Shown in pieces: positions 33,626 to 46,070 of a stretch of 64,000 nt of DNA. Made by a program: the position numbers and the translations under genes. The stretch comes from Megascapheus bottae (Eukaryota; Chordata; Mammalia; Rodentia; Geomyidae): NCBI GenBank assembly GCA_024803745.1, contig JANJXV010000004.1:49044858-49108857 (forward strand), given 5' to 3'. The notes under the pieces were generated by a model, which had not been told where the DNA came from, made no database searches, and saw only the letters and a list, made by a program, of their open reading frames with translations. Every line of letters begins with the position of its first letter. The first letter of the stretch is position 1.

Positions 33626-33915
33626 TTCTTCAATGTCTTCATTATCCAGGAGTCCTGAAATGATAGAGATTGTAAAAGGAAAATCAAGGCCTGTACCACA
33701 TCTGTGATTGATTCACTTGTAGTCAAAGTAGTGTGCTAATTGCTAAGTAGTAAATAAACTTCAACTCTATGAAAGCCATTTTATTGGAAACATAACAGAA
33801 ACATATTAGGAACATAACAAAGAGACATAAAAAACAGTTAATGTTAAAGTAGAGATAATATAAGTATGAGACATCATTGTAATTAGTTCCTTCAAAAATT
33901 TTGCTTGTTTTGCTT

Positions 33916-33931
33916 AAAAACTGGCTCTTGA
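33916..33931. repeat. Left TSD of the 33932-34558 L1
   Basis: aaaaactggctcttga here, aaaaacctggcttttga at 34559-34575 (one base inserted, one changed). Confidence 0.75.
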
Positions 33932-34558
33932 TGTTCATTGCAGCACTATTTACCATAGCAAAGATATAGAACCAACCTAGTTGATGAGTGGATCAACAAG
34001 ATGTGGTATTTATACACAATGGAATTCTATGTTGCTCTCAGAAAGAATGACATTACCCCATTTGTAAGGAAATGGAAAGACATGGAAAAATCATATTAAG
34101 TGAAGTAAGCCAGACCCAAAGGAACATAGGCTCAATGGTTTACTCATTTGTAATAATTAGTAAACATCTAGGACTCTCCTAGGAGAGGATTACAATAGCT
34201 CAAAACCTAGGTACATAAGGTCATATCGTATGAAACTAAATGAAAGAAACTCTAGGATATGGAAACCAAAGCTTTATCTTGTATGATTGTTGTTCTTAAT
34301 GTTATTTCTCTTCTCTTTTCTTGCCCTTATGATTAATCTCATATTGTTACTATGTTTGACTTTGTTACCTGGTATATTGTGTATATGTTTATTTGTTTAC
34401 TTGAAATAGGAAAGGTAAGGGAGGAAACAAAATGATTGTGAGGGGGTCAGGGTATGGGAAATAGGGACAAAAACATGAGAAGGTATCAGTGTGTGAGAAG
34501 TAATGCACCTACTATCTGGTGAATATAACTGTGACTATTCTATATTACCATGACAATA
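33932..34558 (+). mobile_element. 5'-truncated L1, ORF2 tail and 3' UTR
   Basis: Begins tgttcattgcagcactattt in the C-terminal part of ORF2, continues to aggaacataggctcaatggt, and ends with the older-type 3' UTR (gtatatgtttatttgtttac, ggtatcagtgtgtgagaagt, caataaa). A 12-base gap (atgtccctcagt lost) lies after caacctag. Simple truncation without inversion. Confidence 0.92.
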
Positions 34559-34575
34559 AAAAACCTGGCTTTTGA
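34559..34575. repeat. Right TSD of the 33932-34558 L1
   Basis: See 33916-33931. Confidence 0.75.
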
Positions 34576-36192
34576 GAGCTGTTTGAATTTGACTCCTATT
34601 TGACCACTGTTAGACCTGTTCTTGCTATCCTGCCTGCCCCGAAGGAGGTAACATCAGCTGAGAATCCAGCCAGATTACTCATATGCCAACCAAATGCTTT
34701 GAACACTTGTAGACATCTTGAGGAAGCTGCATACCCTGGAGTACAATTCCATCTTCTGAGCATAATACCCCAATAAATAACCTACTCCAAACTCTAACAT
34801 CACCAACATCTATGGTGGTGGTGTATTCCTTTCCACCCAGGATAAATTGATGAGGATTTCCCCTGTGGTCTCAATAGAAGACCTGTGTCTACTTCAATTA
34901 TTTATGTGCACAAAGGAATTTCATGTCTGATGACAGAGATTGGGCATGATAGATACCTGCACCATCTTTAATGTGTATGACATGGTTGTGACAGACTCGT
35001 CTCACACTCCCTTCTGGATGTGCTCAGCTTCCTTCGGGAGTCAACAGGGAAATACTCTCCTTTGCTGCCCCCTGGTGTTGTAAAATTAGGTCCAATACAG
35101 TCTTGGTGACCTTGCCTAAACTTGACTCTCATCTTTATTAGAACCATGGATTGTAAGTAATGGCAGACCTCCAGCACAGGGAAAGCAATTGCCAAGGTTA
35201 AACAAAGATGTACTAGAAGTGCCAGAGGAAAAGAAGGATGGGAAAAGTGAAGATAACATAAGAGAGGAAAACAATAGCTACAGAAGCCCAGAGTGAAGAA
35301 GATGGGGATCATTTCATGGCAAAGAGCTATCTCATTTGCCATCACCCTTGCTGTGAAAGTCCCCAATTCCGCCTTCTGTGTACGAGGTGTGACTTTTACC
35401 TTAGGGAAAATCATTCCAATACCCATGGCCAGTACAAGATTTGTTATGCTAGAACATGCCACCTGCTATAGTCCACTGTCATTTGTGGCTGTTTCATGAA
35501 ACTATAAAAAGCCAACCGGGGCCCAGAATCACTTCTCTTCTACCCACACTTCCTAGCTGGGTAGAGCAGAAGGATCCTTAGTCAGCCAGCTCTTTGGCGA
35601 CAGAATGGTAAAGAAATTCAGGAAATTATCATTAAGTGAGGGGATGGGGTGGGAGGGTGGGGGATAATACAGGCCAAGGGAAAATAGAAGGTTTGGTCAA
35701 GTGTTTGGAAGAAATTAAATTTCTAAAAAGATACAGAAGGGAATCAAGAAAGGTAGAACAAAGTTAACATTTTTAGTCTGAAGGATCAACTGTGGAAATT
35801 TCTGAAATCAAACACTAAAGATGTCAGGAATGCTAGAGAGGAAAGCATCATATCATGGAAAGTAATATGCTAAGAAATTGAGAGATACTGTTTTTCATGA
35901 CTGCCGTTCATGTTGTGGAGTTTTGCTGGTGAGTCAGGAAATTAGCACAGTAGATTAGGGAGGTGAGGCTGTTGGGAATGTATGTGAAACTACTGGGTCA
36001 GAAACCAGACAGCAAATGTGCAGGAAACTTCACAATGAAGAATCAATAGGCTTTTAAAACTAGATGTGAGAGTTGGGTTAAGCAGGTGTGTGGAGGACTG
36101 GCTCGCTTAAGGAGTGGCGACAGGATGGGGCCCTGCATTCGCATGGAGTAAGGGTCAAGTGAATAATAAGAGCCTTTCTTAAGAGGGCCTAG
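34576..36192. other. Unassigned, less AT-rich block with a 164-codon frame
   Basis: The least AT-rich non-repeat block of the window. A 164-codon minus-strand frame (34968-35462) has a hydrophobic middle and a basic C-terminal part. I do not recognise it, and no splice or promoter context supports it. On the plus strand, ctataaaaag at 35501-35510 looks like a TATA box, and the following 100 bases are GC-richer, which could be an LTR or a small promoter. Neither reading is supported by terminal repeats or a TSD. It may be old LTR-element sequence. Confidence 0.35.
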
Positions 36193-36193
36193 T

Positions 36194-36363
36194 GGGGCGG
36201 GGAGTTTGGCCTAGTTGTGGAGTGCTTGCCTAGCATGCATGAAGCCCCACGTTTGATTTCTCGGTACCACATACATAGACAAGCTGAAAGTAGTGCTGCA
36301 GCTCAAGTGGTAGAGCTCTGTCCTTGAGGGAAAAGCCCTGAGTTCAAGCCCCAGGACTGGTAA
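36194..36363 (+). mobile_element. Dimeric ID-like SINE
   Basis: ggggcggggagtttggccta, tgcttgcctagcatgcatga, then a decayed B box (gtttgatttc) and second unit gctgcagctcaagtggtaga through gttcaagccccaggactgg. Confidence 0.92.
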
Positions 36364-36403
36364 AAATAAATAATAAATAAATAAATAGATAGATAGATAG
36401 ATA
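36364..36403. repeat. (AAAT)n-(GATA)n tail of the SINE
   Basis: The SINE's A-tail has grown into aaataaataataaataaata then (GATA)n units. Confidence 0.85.
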
Positions 36404-37188
36404 AAGAAGCTAGAGATAAACACAGGAAACAAATGCAGAACAGCCTGTTCATAAAGATATTTAGCAGATATAATGATGGAAAACAAAGTAAAAAGTGATA
36501 AAAATAAGATTTTTAAATACATGTGATTGTTTAGATATCTATCTTTAAATAAATCTCTTGATGTAAACAATGGACTAGTATGTGATGGGAAATATATTTG
36601 ACTTCAAAGGAGATATTCGGCCACATTTGCAGGTTATACGTGATATTTTATGAGGAGTTAGAAATGAATTAAAATATGAGTGATAATTATTAATTAATAT
36701 ATTCACAGATGAACCTCTGATGAACAGATGATTTTATGGAATTATTTAATATGAAAACAAACTACCATACCCTCAGAATGATTTATAAACTGCCAATTGT
36801 AGAAAACTGGTTTAGATATTTGAGCAAATTATTATGGATTAATTTACATAATATTTTCAAAAATAGTTAACATGCTTTATAAGATACAATTTGAGTATTT
36901 TATTCAGCATTCAATTAGGTGTAATTTATGTTTTGAACATATATTTTAAAATGCACTTATATTTTTAATTAAATATAATATAAATGTACTTATATTTTTT
37001 AAATGCATTTTAATAATTAAACAAATACATCTATAGTTGTAGCTGTGACATATATACTTGTATATCTATTCATGTACAAAAGTGGATGCTTTAAACAAAA
37101 TTATTTACATTTATTGTCCCTGAATTTTCAAATTATGTATAAACTTTTGGCTCAGTTTATTTCAGATTTTCCTCAATTTTGAGTCTTA
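36404..37188. other. Unassigned AT-rich DNA
   Basis: Nothing recognised. Confidence 0.5.
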
Positions 37189-37189
37189 A

Positions 37190-37275
37190 GATATATGAAA
37201 TAATGTACCCACTACCTGATGAATGTAATTATAATCCCTCTATATATTATCTCACAGTATAACACCATTAAAAAG
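37190..37275 (+). mobile_element. L1 3' end scrap
   Basis: tatgaaataatgtacccact, acctgatgaatgtaattata and atccctctatatattatctc match the last 90 bases of the older L1 3' UTR seen at 21000-21090. Confidence 0.7.
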
Positions 37276-37295
37276 ATATATATATATATATATAA
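37276..37295. repeat. Short (AT)n run
   Basis: About nine AT units at the end of the L1 scrap. Confidence 0.8.
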
Positions 37296-37848
37296 AACCA
37301 CATGTTTAAAAAATAAACTTTATTATGGAGAAGTTGTAAAAGTATATCCTAATTTCAACATGAAATTTCAGAGACAATTAACTATGATTTTAAGTCTTCT
37401 AATACAGTTGAAGTTTTCTAAAGCTGTTCACCTATGCATAGCATGCTTGATTTTAATTTCAGGTATAAATACTTGTCACACTTTAAGCTTCTAAAATGCC
37501 ATTGAAAAAACAGCTGTGAAACTACAGCTACAAACTAGTCTTGATTTGATACATGCATCAACAGGATTATTGTACTTCAATTTATCCAAGCAGGTACTTT
37601 TACTTTTTTCATTAATCAACTGAAAACAAGCATATTCTAAGCATCTACTAAAAAAATTGGCTCAAAACATAGAGTCTGTTTATTTTCTGACTTGCTTTTA
37701 ATATTTAAAAAAGCTTCCATCTTCTTTATAATAATAAAAATATAAATATATCAATAAATAATCATTCAAAACCCTTCCTGTCTTCCTTCTTCCATTATCT
37801 GTCACTTTTTTTATCATCTCTCTCTTATATATCTCTATCAATATCTCT
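37296..37848. other. Unassigned AT-rich DNA
   Basis: Unique sequence passing into a TC-rich stretch at 37800-37865. Confidence 0.45.
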
Positions 37849-37863
37849 CTGTCTCTTTCTTTT
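37849..37863. repeat. Possible left TSD of outer L1
   Basis: ctgtctctttctttt here and ctgtctctttttttt at 39695-39709 (14 of 15). The sequence is low in complexity, so this is tentative. Confidence 0.5.
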
Positions 37864-37881
37864 GTTTGCCTTTGTTTTATT

Positions 37882-38786
37882 CTTCATATATTTTTATTGT
37901 AATTAATAGAAGGGTTACATTATATTCACGACATAGAAGGTACATTACTTCACAAATATTGATGCCCTTTTTCATGCCATGGTCCCCATTTCCCTCTCCC
38001 CCTCTCCCCGCTCATCTTGATTCCCCCCTTCCCTATCCTATTTTAAATAACCAATTAAGCATGTATAAAATATATCAGATAACAGTGAGATATTGTAACA
38101 ATATGAGATAACCAAGGGACAGCAAAAGAGATGAGAGATAATATAGTACATTAAGGACAACAATCACTCATTATATGGCTTTTGTTTCTATATCCTGGAG
38201 GTCCTTACATTTAACGTCATACTATCTGGCCTTATGTATCTAGAGTTTGTTCTATTGTGAATCTCTGCTAGGAGAGCCCAAGGTTTCTACTGATTATGTC
38301 AAATGAGGGAAACCACTGAGCCTATGTTCCTTTGAGTCTGGCTTACTTCATATGACTTTTTTTGACTTTCCATTTCCTTACAAATGGGCAATATCGTTCT
38401 TTCTGACAGCAGCATATAATTCCATTGTGTACAAATACCACATCTTGTTGATCCACTCATCAACTGAGGGACATCTAGGTTGGTTCCATATCTTTGCTAT
38501 GGTAAATAGTGCTGCAATGAACATGGTTGTGCTAGTGGATTTAGTATGTCCTTGTTTCTGGACAATTGTGTAAATGCCAAGTAGTGGAATTGCTGGGTCA
38601 TAGGGTAGTTCTATGTTTAGTTTTTTGAGGAACTGCCATACTGCTTTCCATAGTGGTTGAATGAATTTGCACTCCTACCAACAGTGTAGAAGTGATCCCT
38701 CCTGGCCACATCCCCTCCAGCATCTGTTGTTATTAGATTTCTTGATCCTGGCCATTCTAACTGGAGTGAGTTGGAGTCTTAGAGTT
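37882..38786 (-). mobile_element. Outer minus-strand L1, 3' part
   Basis: Reverse L1 from the 3' end (tttattgtaattaatagaag) through the 3' UTR and into ORF2 up to gtcttagagtt. It resumes at 39167 after a nested insertion. The coding part is decayed. Confidence 0.92.
38778..38786. repeat. Probable left TSD of nested L1
   Basis: cttagagtt here and cttacagtt at 39167-39175. The outer L1 sequence reads straight through when the insert is removed. Confidence 0.65.
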
Positions 38787-39030
38787 TTTTTTTTATTTTT
38801 TCATATATTTTTATTGTAATTAATAGAAGGGTTACAGTATATTTGCCAGATAGAAGGTGCATTCATTCACATACATTGATACCCTTTCTCATGTCTTGGT
38901 CCTCATTTCCCTCCCCCTCATCCCTACCCCTCATCTTGTTTTCCCCCCTTCTGTATCCAATTTCAAATAACCAAATACAAATATATCCAATATATCTGAT
39001 AACAAAGTGAGATACTGTAAGAATATGAGG
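38787..39030 (-). mobile_element. Nested L1: 3' UTR part, minus strand
   Basis: T-run (reverse A-tail), then tttattgtaattaatagaag and the 3' UTR to about gatactgtaagaatatgagg, ending inside the 3' UTR. Confidence 0.9.
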
Positions 39031-39166
39031 TTAACGGTATTGGAAATATACTTCAGGGAATCATCTCAGAGAACTTTCCAAATATCCAGAAGGGCAGGCC
39101 CATCCAGATACAAGAAACTTTTAGAACCCCAAACAGACCTGACCAGAAAAGGACATCCCACCGTCC
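39031..39166 (+). pseudogene. Nested L1: inverted ORF1 fragment
   Basis: Plus-strand frame (about 39034-39160) encoding part of the L1 ORF1 protein, the RNA-binding chaperone that packages L1 RNA. Readable pieces are ISENFPN, PIQIQE and [10 protein letters not shown], matching the conserved region just ahead of the ORF1p C-terminal domain. It is joined head-on to a minus-strand 3' UTR, so a twin-primed insertion skipped all of ORF2. It is the only ORF1 sequence I recognise in the window. Confidence 0.85.
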
Positions 39167-39694
39167 CTTACAGTTGTTTTGATTTGCATTTCTTTTATGA
39201 CCAGAGATGTCGAGCATTTCTTCATGTGTCTATAGGCCATTCTTATTTCTTCTTCAGAAAAGACTGTCTTTAAGTCTTTGGCCCATCTTTTAATGGGATG
39301 GTTGTTTCTTTGGAGATTAGTTTTGTAGTGAGTCAATTTTTTGAGCTGTTGATATATTTTAGATATGAGGCCTTTGTCCGTTGTATGGTTACTGAAGATT
39401 TTCTCCCACTCTGTAGGCTTTCTAGTTAATTTGCTAGCTATGTCCTTGGCCATACAGAAGTTCTGCAGTTTAATGCAGTCTCACTTATGCAGACTTTCTC
39501 TGATTGGTTGTGTTTCTTGGTCCTTAGTAGGAGAGTTTCGACCTGTGGTAAGAAGACCCAGTGTGTCTCCTATTCCTTCTTGGAAAGTTTTCAGTGTATT
39601 GGCTTTTACCTCGAGGTCTTTGATCCATTTGGATTTAATCCTAGTGCAAGCTGACAAAGAAGAATCCAACTTTAGTTTTCTGCAGGTGCTTAAC
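39167..39694 (-). pseudogene. Outer minus-strand L1, ORF2 part
   Basis: Continuation of the L1 interrupted at 38786. The minus-strand frame 39121-39453 holds ORF2 C-terminal sequence with [20 protein letters not shown] and [20 protein letters not shown], followed upstream by a second frame, 39481-39669, with DLEVKANTLKTFQEGIGDTL. They are separated by a frameshift. The 5' truncation point is near 39694 (ctgcaggtgcttaac). Confidence 0.92.
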
Positions 39695-39709
39695 CTGTCT
39701 CTTTTTTTT
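39695..39709. repeat. Possible right TSD of outer L1
   Basis: See 37849-37863. Confidence 0.5.
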
Positions 39710-40871
39710 TTATCATAACTCTCTTTTCATCTTTGTGCGTGTCTGTTCGTGTGAGTGTGTGTAGAAGGAGGATATAGAATTGATACCTTCAAAAGCCTCC
39801 TAAAGTTATTTGATTCTGTTTTGTGGCTTTCAATTCCAGATTTATAAAATATGTTAGCAACTGAGTTACAAATAAATCCCATAAACCCAATAATAAATTA
39901 CAACCTTTCTTTTTATTTAAGGTGTTTTTCATATGATGTATGTGTTCATTTACTAACAGCTTTCACTGTCACACATAAACTATGCATGATTTTCATACAG
40001 ATGTTGCCATTTCATTTTCCTGACATCTAGTACAGGCAAATACATGTAATTCAGCTTTACTAAAGAATGCTATCCCAGAATTGATACTTGCTCAAAATCA
40101 CACAGCTACAATTTGAATAAAGAGAAAATTTGGTAGGAGTCATGTTTTCCTTAGCTGCAGAATCCCCTTTCTCTTAGTTATGCTTTCATGACAATGTTTT
40201 CCTATGCCATAGGACACTTAGGTATTCTTTCCCAGATAACTTTACTAATTTTACTGTCTCTTTCTTAAGTTATACTTACCTCTTTAGATGTTTCCCTGTC
40301 TTGTTTTTTCTGCTCATTAATGAAATAATTGAAGTTGGCAATTAGTCATACAGACTCATTATATATTGCTTCAGTTTCTAGACTTAATTTCAACTCCGGT
40401 CAATGTTTTGAGGTCATGTACATGGTGGAGACTGAAAGTGTCCAGGATGAGCTCTTTCTGTTGGTATTCACATCACGATGGAAGCCCTGAAGGTGACTAT
40501 GACCTTGTGATTATTGACAAAAAATGAAAAGCACGCATAACACAACTAAGAAACGACCACATGGAATGCAATGCTATTTTAGGTGTCAGGATTTCCTAAT
40601 ATCTTTTAAGGGTATTTCCTGGTATACATAGATGATTTGTAGTGGTATTGTATGGGGTTGAAAAACTTGAGAAACCCTTTCTCTTATCTCTGTTGTCCAT
40701 AGCCCGGCAATCACAGTGACAGTCTGCACACAGGCCCAATGTGGTGACTGCTGGAGAGGAGAGGCCATGAATCATGGCAATATGCAAGCCTGTGATCATT
40801 TTGTATTGGTAGGCTACTGCAATAAATCATAAAATGTGAAAAACAAAAATGAAAACAAAAACTCATCGAAC
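39710..40871. other. Unassigned DNA with a possible MIR trace
   Basis: Mostly unique. 40005-40130 (ccatttcattttcctgacatctag ... cttgctcaaaatcacacagctacaatttg) has a reverse-MIR pattern. No gene recognised. Confidence 0.4.
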
Positions 40872-41078
40872 ACAGTGTCTCATACAACACAGCTTACACC
40901 TCAAATCCTAGCTACTCAGGAAGATGAGATCTGAGGATTGTAGTTTGAAGCCAGTCCAGGCAAGAAAGTCTACTCAGAAAAAGTTGGAAGTGACTCAAGT
41001 GGTAGAGTTCTATCCTTGAGCAAAAGGAGCTCAGACACAGATCCAAGGCCCAAAGTTCAAGTTCCAAATCCAGCAAAA
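40872..41078 (+). mobile_element. 7SL/ID chimeric SINE, diverged
   Basis: agcttacacctcaaatcctagctactcagg, then gatgagatctgaggattgta, then gactcaagtggtagagttctatccttgagcaaaaggagctcag and gttcaagttccaaatccagcaaaac. The middle segment is shortened. Confidence 0.85.
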
Positions 41079-43837
41079 CAACAAGCAAACAGACAACAAA
41101 ATAAAAAAAAACAATGTATCATATCTTGTTTTTGTTCCTTGTGTAGGAATAAACTGTATAGGAAGTAGAACTTTTTTTTGGTCACATTTGTAAAGTTTTT
41201 GGGGTTTTTTGACTACGTGAGAAAGTCTGTTTGGCTGGTTGAATAGATAGGTTGTCATTCACTGCATCAGAGGGATACTCTCGGGCATTTCCATATGTGA
41301 ACCCTAAGAACAGATTGTGAAGCTGCCTTCTCAGAGAAACAGAGCAGATGATGCCTAAAGTAAGATCAACCCAGGGAATTCAGCTTTCCCTGTGATGGTG
41401 GCACCCTGAACCATAAATGATAAGTATCTAAGCTCAGCTGATAAGGACTGATTTTACTTATTCAGTTCCTGGTCATTTCATGACTTTCCCCATTTAAAGT
41501 AAACTTGTGTACTTAAGAATGCTAAAATAAAAAAAGTCAATTAAAAAATCTTCAAAATGCTTATACTACAAAATTCTTGCTGACAAACTGTCTGAAATCT
41601 ATAGGAATAGCTTGGGAAATTTACAAAGTCTGAATATTAGAATCCTAATCTCATTTTCACTCCATTATAATATAATTATCTGGTGCAATTGAATTCTAGG
41701 GAAAAACATCTATTCTTCCTATCACACTTTTGGTATGAAATGATAGCAGCTATAAAGGAAAAGCAAGACAAGTAATAGAATGATACGAGAAACACAAGCA
41801 AGGAGAGTCAATGACAAGAAGGACAGAAGTTAGTGGATGTTACTGTTAGGATAATAAAAAAGATTTATATTCTAATTAACATCAGAAAAATAAGTAATCT
41901 TTGGGTATTTAGAAATTGAACATTATATAGCAAAGAGGGAAGCATAAATGATATCAAAAGGAAAAATATTCAGAGATGGGATCTTTGTGAAAAGAAAGAC
42001 AAGAGATAATGCATTCTGGGCTTTATGCTTCAGGCTTTTACAGATATTACAGATATTTATAATCAGAACATTATAATTAAAGAATATTGATTTGGCTGCA
42101 AAAATAAGAATGAAAGGGGACAGAAAGATCTACTGAGAGAGCAATGTGTTCTCAGTTACAATTAAATAAATCAAATAGGACAGATACAATTTGAACAAAA
42201 AATCAGGGTTAGTATGTGGGTAGGCAAAATCAAAATCCCAAAGGATATTTATTATAGATGATGTGGGGAGGAGATGGCACTGTTTCAAAGAAGTCACTAA
42301 CATCCATATCCTGTTTGGGTAAAAACAGAACATAGAAATGGAAAATAAAGAGGGAAGGTAAGATACAGGTTAGTTTCGGCTATATGTAGATAACTATGCT
42401 TTTAGAAATGTTAAAGACTTAATAAGAAACACATTTTCCAACTGTGTCTAAATGAGAAGATGGTTAATGTTGCCATCAATTATTGGGCCACACACACAGG
42501 GAATTGAACTCATGCCAACATTGAAAATGTCATTAAACTAAGTAAGGAACTTACTGCATCAATAAAATTTAAAATAGTCCATACATGGACATTTGAAAAT
42601 GAAACTGAAAAGAACAATGATTCAAAGAGGGTAGAGGCAGAGCAAATGAATAGGAGAAAGGAGATAGTGTAGATGAAGAAGGAAAAAAAGAAACAGGTGG
42701 AGAAAAATTGCTGTGACTGGGAGCGTATAAAAGAAGCTTTTCAATTTAAGTGGTATTTAGAAAGAAAATTCCTTCACCTAAAATGACAGAACTAATTCAG
42801 AAATAGGTAAATGTCTCTTTCCAAGGGAAATTCAGAAGAGCAAAACAGTGGAAGAAGGTAAAGGAACAAAGACCCTCAGTCATGGATAGTATGGCCAATG
42901 GAAGGAGCAGAGGCAATGGAAGTGCATTGGTTAGGCTGGGAGATAGGAAACAATGAAACATCTGTGAGCAAATATCACAGGGCATGAGGAAAGTAGAGAC
43001 TGATTGACTTGAGAGAGATTATGAAAAAGAGACAATTCTGAGGCTCTGTGAGTACAGATTCCTGCATAAGGAAAGTTACTGAAAATGGTTGGTAAGTGTC
43101 CTATTCAAAATAGGATGGCGATCTGAACAGACCATGATGAACTAAATTAATGGTATAAATCTATAAGATCAGTAGTTACAGAAGACTGGACCTTCATAGA
43201 ATTAAAACTAGGCCACAGCCACCTAGGAGTACAAATTCAGATGAATCAACCCTTCAGAACAGAGTAATTGTACATTTTAATACATGATGTATTGTTTTCT
43301 ATGGTGACATCTGTGATTCATTATGTGCCTGTAATTTAGCACTTTATTAAATTTGGTCAATTTTTAAAATTTAATAAGAATTTCTTTATGAGTTACTGAC
43401 ATAATGAATGCAATGCCCTGTGTGTCTGTAATCACTCTGTTTCTGGAATGAAGTACATGCATATTTATGCAATAGCAGGTAGTGACTACTTTTCTTTTTA
43501 AGAATGGCTGGGTCAATTAATGAGTGATTTTGCTTTCTTTTTGCCATGAGACAAATATGTAAGAGAACTGATTCAATGAAGTCTGGTGAGCACCTTGCCC
43601 CATTATCATGTCAACAAAGAAAAACAATTTCTGTTTTTTCTCTTCAATTTGCAGCCACAAGGCAGTTAGTTCTCTATGGATGGAGGTCTTGGGAGTATCA
43701 TTCTCCTGGAAAATGACTTCTGTGGCAAAAAGACTCTGGATGGTGATGTAAAATGGTAGTAGTTTCAATAAAGGTTTTCAAATTTTGTAATTTGACATTT
43801 CTCTCTCTATCCCCCTCTTCCTCCTCCCCTTCTCTTG

Positions 43838-43840
<3 letters not shown>
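41079..43840. other. Unassigned AT-rich DNA
   Basis: Purine-rich in parts (41750-42100, 42600-42760). No repeat family or gene recognised. 43800-43835 is TC-rich. Confidence 0.5.

Positions 43841-43881
<41 letters not shown>
43841..43881. repeat. (TG)n microsatellite
   Basis: About 20 uninterrupted TG units. Likely polymorphic. Confidence 0.95.
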
Positions 43882-43885
<4 letters not shown>

Positions 43886-46070
43886 CCAGTGAAAAGTGAC
43901 ATGTATTAGCTCATTACAAAGAAGTTTTCAATCTACTCTCACTAAATACTAAATAATAAATGGTCATGCAATAACTAAAAAAGTAAATAAGTAGGGATTA
44001 AGCCAATTTCATAAACATAGCAACCCCAATTCTGGTATTTTTATGATGAACAGGAAAATAATTATTGGTATTGCTTGTTCAGATATGTAGTTTATAATAC
44101 AGCTACACAGTAAACTAATATAATCATCAATTATATGTGACTTAGTGATGATATATAGTTAATAAACTAATTGATTTATTTTAATTCCAATCATTTTGTC
44201 CGTTGCAAAGTACTTTTCTGAAACCTTTTATTTTTCATAACTATATGCCCCAATACATTCCTTAACCTTAATAAAATTTAAAATTCTATCGAATATTCTA
44301 TATAGCCTCTTAATGTGCTAAAATTTTTGGCTCTGCAGTTGGTTCTTTATACTTAAGCCAGCTGTATAAGGTTCCATTTTTGTAAATTCAACTACTTTTA
44401 GCAGAGTAAGCTGCCAAACTTCACTGGCTTTTTTTTTTCATGCTGCCTGCTCTATATTTATTATTCTCCTCAGAGTTTTCAAATTTAACAAATTCACAGA
44501 TGCTTTCTCTGTCTAGGCTCATTTATGCAGATTTTTATAACAGTAAACATGTCTACTGACCCACTCAAGACTTCTTGCATCTCAGTATTTTAATCATCTT
44601 TTTCAGCTCAGAAAGTTGAACTTGTGTAATCATTTCATTATAGGATGTTTGAAAACTGCTCTTGACCATGATAGCACAGAGTTGGACAGAACCTGGATTA
44701 TTCTTTCTGCATTTAATGTCCTCAAAACAAGAACTGGGTTTTATTTTAAAACATTTTAAGCCTCACTATTAGAGAAGAGACCAATATGCTTCTATGTCTC
44801 ATGATGAACAGTACTTGGGATGACAACTTATTAATTTTACAGACACATTTGTTCATATTTGTGATTATGTTAGCAACTAATAATTTCTAGTGAAATTGTT
44901 TTCTTGGTCTATAGCCATTAAGATTTCCAGTAAAAATAAACAAGCTAAGCTTATAAATTTTCCTGATAAATTTCATATTCTCCCTCTACGTCCTAAGATT
45001 TTAAATGTTTAGAAAAATTGTCGGTATGGAATATTAGCTGTTGTTTTGAACCTAGAGAGATAGGAATTTCATTTAAACATTATGTCACTTAAGTTTAACA
45101 TGGCTGTCTTATAACTTTGTTTCAATTCATTTACATATGTAAGTATGGCTTTCTGTATCCTTATATCACCTGGGGTTTAAAGACATGATTTAGAATTGAA
45201 ATAGAACATTAATTATGTAAGGTTCTATTTGGGGGATGAATGGAATTCCATGGTAATTTTCACTTTAAATATTCAGATTTGTTTCATAATACAAACCCCA
45301 TAATGTTCGTAGAATTGTTAAGTTAAAATAATTTAATAAAGTAGTTGTCCATCTCTAATTCAGCCCAGTCAATTCCATTCAGGAACATCTCAATGATAGA
45401 TAAAAGAGATTAGTAAGAACATTTCTGGAGCAAATTTTTGTTTCAATAATGATCAGTAGATGTTGAAAATATAAATGATTGTAGATTCATCTATTTTTTA
45501 TGGTTTTGATAAATTTGCTTTGTTTCATTTGTTAAGGACTTCTATTTCCATATACTACCTACTACAGCTAGAGGTAATTTAAATAATGGTTCTCTACATA
45601 GCAACTTTTCTAAAGATCTTACTTTGTTAAATGTGAAGTTATGATAGGATTTTATGAATATTAATAGGAACTTAACTAATGTTATGTATACTTTGTTGTG
45701 TTTCTGCATCCAAAAATTGTACCTAGAATAACCAATCAGGAATGAAATAGCAGAATTTCAGTTAAGAGTAGACTGAAAATGATTCTGTAGTTGTATCTCT
45801 AAAAAAAGTTACTAGAATGAGACAAAACTCTGTTTTGTGACTTCTAAACTGCAGCTTTTGATTTAGCTTTTTATCTGCTTACCATAATGATAGATTTTTA
45901 AAAGACCTTACCAGCTATTTTTATACTATTTTGACTTCTGAGGCATTTACATACTAAATTATTTTTTACTAATTGTGGCTTTTAAATTAGTAGAACGAAG
46001 GAGAGTGAAATTCTATATTACATGCAACCATTTAAAACCCTGGAAAATTCTTGGCTAAAAATATTATTTT
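43882..46070. other. Unassigned AT-rich DNA
   Basis: Nothing recognised. Confidence 0.5.

Noticed and set aside
33312..33707. 131-codon frame rich in serine, proline and phenylalanine.
   Set aside because: It is the direct translation of the polypyrimidine repeat and its opposite strand gives a lysine/arginine-rich frame; composition artefact.
43841..43881. Possible CRISPR-like or tandem-repeat array.
   Set aside because: It is a plain (TG)n microsatellite; no spacers, and the genome is mammalian.
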